A stretch of 64,000 nucleotides of DNA from Aselliscus stoliczkanus. Lineage: Eukaryota; Chordata; Mammalia; Chiroptera; Hipposideridae. The notes beneath the pieces were generated by a model. It saw nothing but the letters and a program-made list of their open reading frames with translations. It did not search any database and had not been told where the DNA came from. Of the stretch, positions 22,941 to 34,256 are shown in pieces (positions within the stretch are counted from its first letter, which is position 1; every line of letters begins with the position of its first letter). Made by a program: the position numbers and the translations under genes. The stretch covers positions 103,554,852 through 103,618,851 of the forward strand of contig CM066728.1 of the NCBI GenBank assembly GCA_033961575.1. The letters run 5' to 3'.

Positions 22941-25252
22941 AAATGAATGAGCACCAGCTGTCCAATGCTTCTCTCTCTGATAAGACTACCAAATATTTTC
23001 CCTTTACAATGGTCATAATCCTTTTCATTACTTGACATTTTTATTCTCTGCTAGATTACAGCTGCTTTCATTCACTGAAAAAAAAAAAAAAAAACCAGTG
23101 CCTTTTGAAGTATTCTTTAAATATGTGCTGAGTGAAAATGAATGAATAAACTGTCTACTTTGGTTACCCATAGGATCTCTTCTGATGACAGATTTGACTG
23201 TCAGCCTCAGACAGTAAAGGTAGACAAGAAAAATCTCACACTCATTAGTGCTGTCACAGTCACGAGCTAAGAGGATTGAGAGTCAATGGCCAGATCAGGT
23301 CAGAAAAAACAGAGCTATATCAGAAGCGATTGCCTTGGAGAGCCCAGGAAAAGTGCTCAGAGTGCACTACATGGAGACCAGTAGCCTTACTGACCACCAG
23401 GCCAGTGAAGCAAGGAGCCAACTGCACCAGTAGGCAGACTCATTGGCCCAATGGGGAAAATACTCTTCATTTATATAATTTAGGGAATACAAGTGGGCCT
23501 GGGAATGTGTGGGGACATAGGAGTACTGCACATGTCCCTTGTGATGCTCACCAGGCTCCCTCCACAGCCCACTTTCCATTCTGGGTTAAACTGGACCCTC
23601 CTTGGAAGACACTGCTTGGAACATGTGGGAGTGTCTGACCCAAGTCAGGCCAGAGACCAAGATGGTGGCCTCATGCAAAGGGAACCAGGACAATGGTAAT
23701 TCAGCAAGTAATCTGACTGGTTTCCTCTGCACTTCCATTAGAAATTAAGGAGATGGTTGTCTAATTGGTAGCAGACGGACAGCAGAGCAAACTCACAGAG
23801 TAAAAGAGATGCCAAAGGAAAAAAGACCATGTGGATCGAGAGAGAGAAGTTGAGAAGAGGGCCTGAGAGGGCCAGTTTCCAATGAGCTTCCTGTGCCACG
23901 TGGCGGCTACTTACGTTCTTAAAATAAACAGCCTTTCACGAAAGCAGCTAATGTGTGTCATTTTTAGTTCCTTACGCACAGTAAATACTGCCTAGCTGAA
24001 GACTACACAGCTTCTCAATGAGGATATAGAATGCACGTTATCACCTGCAATGGGAGAGCTGCGAGGTCCTCCAATCACTACATGGAAAGCAAACAGTCCA
24101 TGCCTCACCACACAAAGCAATTAATAGCTATTGCTTCTGATCCTTTGTGATACAAGGCAACTCAAAAGGAATAAGAAACGCAATAAAGATGGCAGGCGGC
24201 TTTTCCCAGCACCAGGCTGTTTGCTCTGCCAATGGGAGAGTTGGTCCCGAATTGCCCAGAGAAGCAGATAAGGACACAGCTGGCTATTGTGGAACTCAGC
24301 TGCAGAAAAAGTTTCACTCAGCTGGACAGCCCTGTTAGGGAAACCAGGGCCAAGGCAGAGATGACCATCACAGGCTGCTGGTGATCATAGTGCTGTGAAT
24401 TCACAGGTGTCCAAGATTTCACTTAAAATGAAGATTCTAAATGAAAAAGAAACTATGATCTGAGAAGTCAAAACGGAAGAACCCCAAACCAGGAGCTTCT
24501 CCACACCTTTCCCATGAATCGGCCAGTGGGTCCATCTGCCTTGTTGTGTGGTTCATACATGCTCAAGAAGGTGGGAACACAGCATAAAACTTAGCAATAT
24601 ACCTGAACATTGCATAGAGGAAAATTGTACTCAAAACAAATTGTAGGTATTGTGTAGGGGAGATTGTTGAAGACTGGGGAGAAAATATGTTGCTAAGGAA
24701 TTTATAGAAGCTCTTTCAAAGAGGACAAAGTACAATTTTTTATCAGTCCAAATTCATTGCAACAGGGAGAGCTTACCTAAGATGCACATTTAGTGACTGG
24801 AGGCTGAATCCACCATGGCTGCTGATGGCTGACATCAATGCAGTGCAGGAGACAGGAAGCAAAGATTGTGGAAGAGAGGATGCCAGCCATCCTGCCACTC
24901 ATCCCTTCTCTCAGTTGTTAAGACACTATGGAAAATGGGCACCCTCTGGACATGACTTGGGATTTAACAACAGCGGACAGTAATCAGATTGAGATTATTG
25001 ATAGCAACGAAGATAGTTGGAGCTAAAGCCGACTGATCCCACGTGGCAATGATTAAAATCAGAGGAGAGATGAAAATGAGGCTTCAGCCAAAAGTAAATA
25101 CATATATACATGCATGGATACATACATACATACATACATAGATGGAGGCATTCAGGTGAGATGGAAATTCCTATGGTGGCTAAGGAGATTCCCACCTAAG
25201 ATCATGAGATTTGTGAGAATGAAACAGATATATAGCAGCTCACTAAGGGTCT
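22941..25252. other. Unassigned stretch
   Basis: No gene recognised. The frames 23248-23699 (three overlapping plus frames and one minus) have unrelated readings in each frame and no known domain. An A-run lies at 23080-23096. A (CATA)n microsatellite is listed separately. Confidence 0.4.
25095..25142 (+). repeat. (CATA)n microsatellite
   Basis: Imperfect ATAC/CATA units, clean from about 25118 to 25141. Confidence 0.92.
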
Positions 25253-25350
25253 AAGTTTTTTTTATTTTAATTAAATTTACTGGAGTGACATTGTTTAGTA
25301 AAATTATTTAGGTTTCAAGTGTATAGTTCTATAATATTGCATTGAGAGTG
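25253..25350 (-). mobile_element. LINE-1 3' terminal fragment
   Basis: A T-run, then ATTTTAATTAAATTTACTGGAGTGACATTG and AGGTTTCAAGTGTATAGTTCTATAATA, the antisense of an L1 3' end like those at 1390-1438 and 37620-37680. Confidence 0.85.
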
Positions 25351-25354
25351 TTTC

Positions 25355-25790
25355 ATTTTTGTACTAGTTTTCTATTTTTGCAAAACTCAGTGTCTTAAAA
25401 CAATCATTTAGCACCACTCATACATCTCCCTGACAGCTGGGAGTCTGCTAATCTAAGGTGGGCGTGGCTGGGTGGCTCTGAATTCCACATGTCTCTCATC
25501 CTCCTTGTTCTCTTCAAGGCATGGCAGAGGTGCAGGAGGAAAAGTGGGAATGCGTGAGGCCTCCTGAAGCGTAGGCTCAGACTAGGACACTTCCATTTCC
25601 ACCCACATACCATTGACCAAGGAAACTCAGGTGAGCCAGCTCTTAGCCAAGGGGAAGGGAAACACACTGCATCATGACGAATGAGAGGTGCTGGGCAGGG
25701 TGAAGCATGGGGCCCATAATGAAATCTGCCACAATTCATACCTCCAGAATCCCAGGCCTGAAGGACAAAAGCCCAACTCAAAGCAAGTAC
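25355..25790 (-). mobile_element. Old LTR-like repeat (probably ERVL-MaLR)
   Basis: It reads AGTTTTCTATTTTTGCAAAACTCAG, CTGACAGCTGGGAGTCTGC, TGTCTCTCATCCTCC, then CCATTGACCAAGGAAACTC and ATGAAATCTGCCACAATTC. Order and words match the antisense form of a common old LTR-type repeat; 6117-6466 is a relative. The minus-strand frame 25404-25820 (138 codons) lies on the sense strand of the repeat, has no recognised domain, and is taken as chance. Confidence 0.6.
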
Positions 25791-25814
25791 AGGAGAGTTG
25801 TTATTCTTCAAACT

Positions 25815-26230
25815 TTGCAAATCTGAGTCATTTTACCAACTGAAACCTCTTCAATAAGGTTTATGAAATCTTTAAGAAAGGTTGTTATGACACCTGAGTC
25901 CATTGTATTAGTCTACTGGAAGACACCTGCCATCATTCACTAGGATGAACTGTTCTGCAAATGTCAGTCATTTGCCTTCCTCATCAGTTTGTTTCTGTTC
26001 AATGGACCCATGATTGAAGTAGCTATGATGGCACAGTGGACTTTGCATGGCCTTGATAACAGTCTCTTCTCAAAGGCCCACCGGGCTACAACAACTTCAA
26101 GTTCCAGATATTCCAGTAATAGTTACTTACCTAGACCCGGGATAAGACACCACACTTCAAAGGGACAAGTTCTCATGGCAGGTCAAGCAAATAGAGGCTT
26201 TTAGGCATGAAGGGGAGAACCATTTGGATT
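25815..26230 (+). repeat. Unassigned interspersed repeat, copy B
   Basis: Related to copy A at 18575-19108; see that entry for the shared blocks. Both copies are in the plus orientation, about 7.2 kb apart. Copy B is shorter and lacks the A-run. Confidence 0.6.
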
Positions 26231-26328
26231 TTCCACTCTTATCTCCGCTGCCTTGGTAGCATCATGTAATTATTTAAGGTTTCCTGAAGATGGATACATT
26301 TATCCTATAATGTTGGGAAGTGACATCG

Positions 26329-26772
26329 TGTGGTAGGCCAAATAATGACTCCTGAAAAATGTTCACATCCTAATCCCCAGAACCTGTGCGTGTGTTACCT
26401 TACGTGGCAAAAGGAACTTAGCAAATGTAACTACGTTAACAATCTTAAGATGGTGAGATTATGCTGGATATAGGGGTCCTCATCAGAGGAAAGCAGGAGG
26501 ATCAGCGGCAGAGAACCTATGCCAAGGGACACAGAGATAGGAGTGATGTGCCCACAAACCCAAAAATGCAAGCAAATTCTAAAAGCTGGAAAAGGCAAGG
26601 AAATGGGCTCTCTGCTGGAGCTTCCGGAAGCTTTGCTGACCCCTTGATTTTAGCCTTTAAGACTCATTTCAGACTTCTGACCTCCAGAAATGTAAAATAA
26701 TAAATTTGTGCTGTTTTAAGTCACTAAGTTGTGTGGCAATTTGTTACAGCAGGAATCAGAAACTAATACACA
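26329..26772 (+). mobile_element. MLT1-type solo LTR, nearly complete
   Basis: It starts TGTGGTAGGCCAAATAATG, has AATCCCCAGAACCTGTGCG, GGCAAAAGGAACTTAGCAAATG, CTTAAGATGGTGAGATTATGC, a GAAGCTTTGCTGACCCC block, TGACCTCCAGAAATGTAAAATAATAAA with an AATAAA-type signal, and ends TCAGAAACTAATACACA. At about 444 bp it is close to complete. No internal retroviral genes adjoin it. The plus frame 26461-26700 is an incidental reading. Confidence 0.9.
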
Positions 26773-27989
26773 TAAGAACGGGATGAATACAAAATTAAGT
26801 TATGCACGGATATAACCTGGAGATCTGGACTCTTATGAAAAACAAAAGCCTTCAGAGAGATCCCGTAATAGCCCCTCTGTACCTAGTAGCAATGTGCAGT
26901 TTAGGGGAAGGTGGTGAGTTTTGTTGCTAGATGTATGATAGAACATGTTCACTTGAAAAATCCTTAGAACTAGATAAAGAAGAACAAAAGCACTTGTGCA
27001 TGGCAATCAGGGATGGAATGCACTAGAATTATATTGCCTTTGAGAATCCCTTTGCATCACCCCACATATGGTCCCCTATGCAGGAAAACTACGCAAGGCC
27101 ATTTTTGTGCAGTATTTACTCTCACTAGACAACTGTTGTGTGTGTCTGACACAGAAAGTAATACACTTAGATTTAGCATCACCTACCCACAATGTAGCCT
27201 AGTTCAAGGAAGAAAAGAAAGAAGGAAGGTAAAGTAACAAACACACATACACTCTTTCCACTTAACATAGTGAAAATACACCTTAAATAGCATGAAAAAA
27301 ATATTTTTGCTTTGGATCATGTCACAAAGTACACACTAGTAAATACAAGGTAAAAATTTAGTGCTTTTCTCACTACTCCACCACCATCTTAAAAATCAAA
27401 TCTAAAAACTAAGTCAGAGGCTGTACTTGCCTTCAAAAGGGAATTTTATTTCTTCCCAATAGGTCCCTAAAAGTGTTTCCTCTTGAGAACTGCTACGTTA
27501 ATGGCATTGAAATGGCTACTTAGCTAGACAATGGGGTAAGTGCCAAATCTCACTCCATTATTTTCAACAGTGGCTTCAAAGCTACTAAAAGTTACAGAAC
27601 AAGAAAGCAGTCCCCAATAAGTGTTTCTTCATTAGTCCAAGCTATTTTCACGGGCTGACAAGATCAAACTTCTAGATTTCTGTAATTTGAACATACAGTA
27701 AAGTGTGTGCTCTTGTAGGAAAACATCGTCTGTTAGAAAAATAAAGTTAACCAAATAAAACACCTCTTAGAAAACTCTTCAGAATTTTCCACTGTCACTG
27801 TGTGAACCAAGACAGAAAGGCTGGAAGATTAGTCCTCACGTTCAGTGTACAATTGTGAATTTACTTAGCTTCATCAAGACTCCATCCAGGAAGATTTCAG
27901 GGAGATCAGTGAGGTGCAAATACAGCTCAAAATGACCCCCCAAAAATAGAGGTTCTTTTGTAGAAACTTTCAGGGACACCACTGCACTG
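26773..27989. other. Unassigned stretch
   Basis: No gene or repeat recognised with confidence. Confidence 0.4.
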
Positions 27990-28055
27990 ATAAATTCAAT
28001 AACATTTCTAACAGTCAGCACTTACTGGGCACACATTATGCCAGGTGCTTGAACG
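27990..28055 (+). repeat. MIR 5' fragment
   Basis: AATAACATTTCTAACAGTCAGC, ACTTACTGGGCACACATTATGCCAGGTGC. This is the first part of a MIR. The middle and 3' parts follow at 28610, so one MIR may be split by about 550 bp of unassigned DNA. Confidence 0.65.
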
Positions 28056-28609
28056 CATCCTTCATTCACTTGTCACTGGAAGGAACCCTTTATGGATGTG
28101 GCTGCTTCCACCCCCTTCCTTTGATGCACACTTCTGCGTGCCCCCTTCCTTCCTCTTGCCCACCTACAGGGATGGAAGATGTTCCAGTAGGATTGCTCAG
28201 AGCCCAGGAGGTTCATGGGGACATGTTTTCCTGGTGGCCCCACACCCTTTCTCTCCCTTGTACTTCCACTGCTCCACACCATGGACCTGACGAGCTAAAT
28301 CAAAGCCTGGGGTGTCTTTCTTCATATGCACATTTAAATGTGTGTGTATGTCAATCCCAAAATGTATGTTCTAGGGTTACATAAGAGACCTCACTTTGGG
28401 TTAAAGCACACACACATTAACTCACCCTTTTATAAGAGCCCTTTGCTGAAATGACAGAATTTTGCACAGCCTCTAATTAAGAGGTGAGTGGAACCCCAGT
28501 CTACTATAATTTCAGGTGTTTGCAAACCTCTTGGGAACACATGGGCAAGGAAAGATCCCAAGCAGGGCAGAATTCTACATCCTAAGTCCATGGCCACAAT
28601 ACAATTTAA
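28056..28609. other. Unassigned insert-like stretch between two MIR parts
   Basis: Nothing recognised. Opposing frames (28045-28384 plus, 28073-28282 minus) overlap and lack domains. Confidence 0.4.
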
Positions 28610-28795
28610 TTGCACCAAAACCCTCCCTTTCAATACTAACAATCCTATAAGGTAAGTACTGGTATTGTCCCATCTTGCAGATGAAGAACCTGACGATTAA
28701 GTAAAGTAATTGAGAGTCGTACTTTGTTCCTAATAGAGCTGAGCTTCAAGTTCAGGTCTGTTTTACTCCAAAGTCTATGCTTTTAACCAATGGAA
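28610..28795 (+). repeat. MIR middle and 3' part
   Basis: ACTAACAATCCTATAAGGTAAGTAC, CATCTTGCAGATGAAGAACCTG, TTCAGGTCTGTTTTACTCC and ATGCTTTTAACCA follow MIR sense order. Confidence 0.85.
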
Positions 28796-29178
28796 AACTT
28801 AAGCATAAGTCCCTAATTTCTGTGACCTCAGTGGGTAAATATAACCTCTTGGAAAAATCCAAGTCAATAACCTGATTCAATAACTTATTCTATACTAAGG
28901 TGTAAGAAATTATAAATCACTTCTATTATCCATGCTGAAAATCTTAAAACAATTCATAAAATACCGTCAGATCAATTTCTTAGTGTTGTCAGCTCAATAC
29001 ACTTTCATTTTACAATTATTTATTTACAAGATGCTTATTGATGAACTCCCTTTTTGATTGAAGCAGAAAACAAAGAGGCTCCTGTTGATAAAGGGTAAAA
29101 TATTTTACAGGTGGATCACCAGCTCTAACTATTGGTGGGTGAACAAAGGAGAAGAAAATATTTCTGACTGTAACTTTT

Positions 29179-29647
29179 CTTTTTTTTTTTTTTTAAATTG
29201 GGGAATTGGGGGAGGGACCAGCCAAGTTATTGTTCTTCAGTCTTCATTGTGGAGGGCACCAGTCGCCATCTGGCTTCCTGTTGGCAGCTCATGGACTCTA
29301 AGCTCAAGGTGCTGTGTTCAGTCTTAGTTGCGGGTGGGTGTAGCCACCATCCCATGCGGGAGTCGAACCAGCAGCCTTGTTGTTAAGAGCACATGCTCAT
29401 CCACTGAGCCATCCAGGTGGCAGCTCAGCTCAAGGTGTCGAGTTCAGTCTTAGTTGATGGTGGGTGTAGCCCACCATTGAACAGACAATCCTATTGTTAC
29501 ACCAGCTGAGCCATCCTGCCACCTGTTGGCAGCTCAGCTAGGGTGCAGCTTTCACTGGCCCATGTGGGAATCCAACCGGCGGCCCCGTTGCTCAGAGCAC
29601 GCGCTCTAAGCCAACTCTTAACCAACTGAGCCACTCGGCCAGCCCTC
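29179..29647 (-). mobile_element. Trimeric tRNA-derived SINE
   Basis: Read on the minus strand, this element carries three tRNA-like modules in tandem. Module 1 has GAGTGGCTCAGTTGGTTAAG and a B-box-like GGTTGGATTCCC (29566-29577). Module 2 has GGCAGGATGGCTCAGCTGG (29502-29520) and a poor B box near 29473-29485. Module 3 has CCACCTGGATGGCTCAGTGG (about 29401-29420) and a perfect B-box GGTTCGACTCC (29359-29369). A tail CCCAATTCCCCAATTT follows. The flanks carry an imperfect 15-bp direct repeat, CTGACTGTAACTTTT (29164-29178) and CTGATTGTAACCTTT (29648-29662). It is non-coding; frames at 29058-29386 cover its tail. Confidence 0.92.
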
Positions 29648-29664
29648 CTGATTGTAACCTTTGA

Positions 29665-30104
29665 CAAACACTTATTATAAACTCAATGCAAACATTGAAC
29701 TAGAACTCAAGGCATTCCAGTTCGACAAAAAAAAAGAAGCATCAAAAAGAAAGGGAAGATCAGCAGAGTTGTGTCAGAAGTTGAGGCTGCAGTGTCCTGG
29801 TATTTCTCTGAACAGGCCTGACTCTCACTGGAGTTTGGATTTTTCCATTAAGAAAAGGCCATAGGAATCCTTAGTCTTACCAATTGCAAGGTAAATCTGT
29901 TGTAAGACTGAAAGATAATAATGCAAATGAAAAAGGTTTAAACAGCACACATACTGAAAATACATGGGCCATCTGGTAGAGGCCTCTGAGAGACCTAGAT
30001 CCCGGGGGCAGCTCAAACTTTGAGGCAGAGTCTAGAAGTCGCTCCCAGCACAAAACGCCCCTCCTCCCCAGCTTAGTTCACACTCCAGGTTTTCCAGTTC
30101 CTGC
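29665..30104. other. Unassigned stretch
   Basis: No feature recognised. Two opposing short frames (29661-29864 and 29825-30016) lack domains. Confidence 0.4.
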
Positions 30105-30375
30105 AGACACAAGTGGAGACGTGGGAATCAATTTAGGTTTGCTATTGACTATGTTTACTTTTCTGGAGACCCTTGAAGTCAGGGTTTATAGTTGCCTTTA
30201 GAGAAGGATTGTATTTCTCCCTGATCCTACCTAAGAATATTTCCCCCTAGAGAACTTCTATCTCCAGCTGGATTTTGGACTTCTAGCCTCTGGATCCAAG
30301 AGAGAAGAATGTCTGCAGTTTTAAATCACCAAGTTGATGGTACCTTGCTACAGCAGTCCTAGAAAACTAGTAGAA
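30105..30375 (+). mobile_element. MLT1-type LTR 3' fragment (probable)
   Basis: GGATTTTGGACTTCTAGCCTC, GCAGTTTTAAATCACCAAGTTGATGG and GCTACAGCAGTCCTAGAAAACTAG follow the end of MLT1-type LTRs (compare 26680-26765). The start is uncertain. Confidence 0.6.
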
Positions 30376-31117
30376 TATCATTTAAACATTCAAATATCAT
30401 TGAAATTGTATGAAATCCCCAAGAGAGTGAATATTGATAAAGAAGAAGAAGTAGGACTGAGCTCTAGGGCCCTGCAACTGCACGGGCTGGGGAGTAAAGA
30501 AAGGCCTAGAAAAAGACTGAAGCAGGAGGAAGCCATGGGGGTTGGCTAGTGTGTCAGTGGCCGTCAGTGGTCAAGTAGGACGAGTAAGGAGGACTGACCA
30601 GTGGATTTGGCAACCTGGAGGTCACTGGGTAAATTTGGGTTGATTTAAGACAGAATTGGAGAGAGAAATTAGAGACTGAAAATATCTGGGCAACTCTCTC
30701 AAGGTTTTGCTGCAAAAGAAATCAGAGAGATGGGGTGACAGTTAGGTAGGAAATAAGGCCAACACAAGGCTTTTCAGACAGGAAGAGCTCCAACAGCATT
30801 CTTATATGCTGATGGAAATTATCAAAATAGGACAAAAAAAATGTATTACTTAAGAGAGGAAAAATTTCTGGAATGATATACAGAACAATTTTTTTTTAAA
30901 TTTTTTTACCTCCATTCTGCCAAAATAACAACTGTTTAGTGAATTTCCTTAAAGTGTTTTTTTTTCTATTTTTTTTACATGTTCAAGATTATAGCTGAAA
31001 GAATATATACATAGATATTTAAGGATAGTTAACTCAGTCATACACACACACAGATCCAGAATGGGGTATTACTTGAACAACAGTCTGATAACTGAAAATG
31101 TCTGCTATTGGATGGTT
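30376..31117. other. Unassigned stretch
   Basis: No repeat or gene recognised. T-runs lie at 30890-30907 and 30957-30977. Confidence 0.4.
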
Positions 31118-31132
31118 AAAAAAATGACTCAG

Positions 31133-31548
31133 GGGACGGCTGAGTGGCACATCGGTTAAGAGCTGGTTTTGGGATGCCAGCGGCCCCGGTTTGGATCCCA
31201 CATATGAGGGCAAGTGACACTGCCCTCTACAGCTAACAACAGCTCCACCTGGAGCTGGGCTGTCAGCACCCGCAATGGGGTAGGCTGCAGCCCCTGCTGC
31301 AGTGGGCTGCCATAGGCTACAGTGAGTGGCCGGCAGCCAGCGTGAGCAGTTGGCAGCCAGTGTGAGCTACCAATAGCTGCGGTGAGCGACATCCAGAAGC
31401 CGGTGACTGATCTGCCTCATCCAGGAAGAGCTCAATGACAATACCAACATGGGCCAGCGAAGCAAAGTCCTGCACAACTAAACTGAAGAACAAAAAGACA
31501 ACAACTTGTCTGTTCCCCTCCCCCAATTCCCCAATAAAATCTTTTTTT
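31133..31548 (+). mobile_element. tRNA-derived SINE, long form with GC-rich body
   Basis: The head starts GGGACGGCTGAGTGGCACATC with a B-box-like GGTTTGGATCCCAC and the usual GTGACACTGCCCTC. A GC-rich body follows (CACCTGGAGCTGGGCTGTC; repeated GCCGGCAGCCAGCGTGAGC), then the tail CTGAAGAACAAAAAGACAAC and CCCCAATTCCCCAATAAA. Flanking direct repeats are AAAAAAATGACTCAG (31118-31132) and AAAAAAATGATTCAG (31549-31563). The minus-strand frames 31156-31827 run through the SINE and its flank and are not genes. Confidence 0.95.
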
Positions 31549-31563
31549 AAAAAAATGATTCAG

Positions 31564-32443
31564 TCCCTTTAATATAAAATGCCAAAAATTGATAAATTCT
31601 TTGGCAACTAAATGGCCATTGTGGAGTTCTATGCAGTTCTGCTTTTGTGAGAGTAAAAAGGCTTTTTGTTCAACAATTCTCCTTACACTGTGTCCTGCTG
31701 TCTTTTTAGTTGGTGCATTCTTAGCATGTGCTGGAAAGTAAAAAGCACAGCAACTTTTTATGCAGTTATCAAATAGGTCAAGAAGTAAATCTGAACAGTG
31801 GGTTGAAAGATGTGCATTGGGGAACATGTTTCCTGATACAGAAAAACCAAAAGAGAACTAAGAAGAAACCAAGGAAGTCTCAAGTTTCACCAGAGACCTC
31901 CTGAATCAACAAGACAGCAAGTAATACAAAGTATTCCTGGTTTAACATTCCAATTTTCAACTTGGGAATATATGACATCCACATCCTTGAGTTCTTCATT
32001 TTTATTTGGAAACCTTGCATACCGAACAGAGGTTGTACTAGGGAGTACAGTCAGCAAACAATCTCCACTGTCAGCCCCTTCAGGATCTGCCTCAGCCTCC
32101 TCATCCTAGGTCACCCCCTGTTGGGGGCAGCCCGTGCCCAGCAACTGAGCAAGGTAATGGTATGAAGATGCAGCCATTTTGGTCTGATAAAGACAACTTT
32201 GATGAAAATATTTCCCCCAGAGGTCCCCACCAGGTTGACCAAGATTTCTCAGGCTTACAGCATCATTTCACTGCTTCTTCTGCCCAGTGCCCCTGGAGAA
32301 CCTGATATGTGAATCTCCATCAAAGCCTGTCTTCCATTTGGCTCTAGGGTCTTCACGCTACAGATAGAGTCTGGTCTACATAGATGTGACAACACTTGGT
32401 TCACAGCGTCATCCCTCACTTCTTCACTTAAGTGTAGGTATAA
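31564..32443. other. Unassigned stretch
   Basis: No gene or repeat recognised. Confidence 0.4.
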
Positions 32444-32451
32444 ACACACAC

Positions 32452-32493
<42 letters not shown>
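32444..32493 (+). repeat. (AC)n microsatellite
   Basis: AC run with one GC interruption at about 32455. Long minus frames through it are artefacts. Confidence 0.97.
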
Positions 32494-32495
<2 letters not shown>

Positions 32496-33485
32496 CAGTC
32501 TAACCATAGTGATCAACCATTCTTTGACTATTTGTTTATGTAGGCAACACCGGAAACAGAGATGAGCAAGTGTGAGTCCGAGATATGCAAGAATTGAATT
32601 TAAAACCAGAGGAGAGTCCCTCCGTTTCTTCCCCATGGAAGTGGTGGGCAGCTAGGTGTTCTCCTCACACTCCAAGCCCCTCAGTCTGAGGCCATCCCTG
32701 ATGTACAGTTTACGTCCCAGGCTTAGAGTCTCAGCCCACAGCAGGAGTTTGGCACAAACCCTGTGCTCCCCATGCTGGTTGGGGAGCTGGGTATCTGGGC
32801 TTCCGATGGTGCGTGCACAAAGCTCTTGTTAATCAGAGGCTGTGGCTCCAGACAGCGACTGAATTAAGGAGCTAACTTTCTCACTGGTGCTAAATTAAAC
32901 ATGACCCAATTCCTCACATGACTAATATTTTGTACTTTTTTTCTCATCAAAAGGTGATTTATTGAGTAGGGGAAATGGACATTGGGAGCAAACAGCAAAG
33001 TGAATGAGTATGAGGGTACAGAAGGAGGAAAGCTCAGCCCTTCAGCTGTTGTTCGCTGTGGATCACCCCCTATGGAATTATCACCAGCAATGAGAAAACA
33101 CATCCATCAAGCAGACAGTATGCTTGAGAGTCTGTGAACAAAAGCCAAGGAACCGGCTGCTACCTCCTGTTTTCCCAACGTGAAAGCATTCCAAAACTCA
33201 GAGCGCGAAGACCAGAGTCCCCGGTTGTTCATATTACCCTCAAATGAAACCTCATTACTATGAGTCATTATGTTCCAGTAGCTTTATCTCTCGTGCCTTT
33301 AAGCTGCAAGACTGCGAATATTTCATCTGGGACAACTTGTGGTTTGGGGCGTTATGGAATCACAAAAGGCAGCCTAAATCACTTGAAGAACATCAAATCA
33401 AATTAGATCAAGATGGCAGGCTGAGCGCATAAACTGCTTCCTCTCCTGTCCAAGTCCCCAGAAATAAGGGGAATTTAGAAAGTGT

Positions 33486-33487
<2 letters not shown>
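32494..33487. other. Repeat-poor unassigned stretch
   Basis: No interspersed repeat recognised. The part 33120-33430 has more CpG than its surroundings and a 62-codon plus frame (33244-33432) with no recognisable domain. Confidence 0.4.

Positions 33488-33578
<91 letters not shown>
33488..33578 (+). repeat. Compound (GT)n-(GA)n microsatellite
   Basis: About 22 GT units (33488-33532) pass through GAAAGA into about 21 GA units (to 33578). Frames across it read as His-Thr and Ser-Leu polymers and are artefacts. Confidence 0.98.
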
Positions 33579-33579
<1 letters not shown>

Positions 33580-34100
33580 AATTGCTTACCAGCATTAAAA
33601 AAATAATCTATCAGTACACCAGAAATTTGGCTAATTCCCAAAAGATAGAAGGCGAATGAGGTTAGCTTGACAGAGTAAATGAGAGCCCCAAACTCAGCCC
33701 AGAAGAGGGAAACTATGAAAAATGGGAACAGAGCTGGTTCTATGCTCTAAGCCTGGTGTGGCTGCTACAGGGAGCTGGGGAACCATCAGGGCTAAGGAAT
33801 CACTTTTGGGGCATTTAAAGCAGTCTGGTGAGTCCATGCTGTCCTCACTGTCCCTTCACGCCACCTCCACGGCAATGAGAAGAAAGTGCTGGTCCCTAGA
33901 CTGCAGCAGTCAGTTCGAGTCTAAGATTGGAGATCTGGTTGGTGCCAACAGTAACTTCTGAGTAAGAGAAACAGGAAGCCCCCATGCCCAAAAGACAGAA
34001 ATAACTGTTGAATCCTATCACCTTCTCCAAACTCACCGGGGGCAGGTTGCTGCAAACAGAAAGAAAATCGCATGTCTGTGAACAGGGAATCTCAAACTTT
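33579..34100. other. Unassigned stretch
   Basis: No feature recognised. Confidence 0.4.
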
Positions 34101-34115
34101 AAAAATGAGTAAGTA

Positions 34116-34241
34116 GGGGCCAGCCAAGTGGCACGGTGGTTAAGAGCTGGCCTGGGATGCCAGCAGCCCCGGTTCGGATCCCACATATGAGGGCCAGTGA
34201 TACTGCCCTCTAAAAAACAAAAACAAAACAAAACAAAACAA
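34116..34241 (+). mobile_element. tRNA-derived SINE, short form
   Basis: GGGGCCAGCCAAGTGGCACGG head, B-box-like GGTTCGGATCCCAC, GTGATACTGCCCTC, then an (AAAAC)n-type tail. Flanking direct repeats: AAAAATGAGTAAGTA (34101-34115) and AAAAATTAGTAAGTA (34242-34256). Confidence 0.95.
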
Positions 34242-34256
34242 AAAAATTAGTAAGTA

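Noticed and set aside
25404..25820. 138-codon minus-strand open frame
   Set aside because: It overlaps an old LTR-like repeat, has no recognisable domain, signal or family likeness, and no sign of a start or splice context.
29179..29647. True tRNA genes
   Set aside because: The A- and B-box blocks are embedded in SINE bodies with target duplications and lack a foldable acceptor stem or anticodon arm that I could draw.
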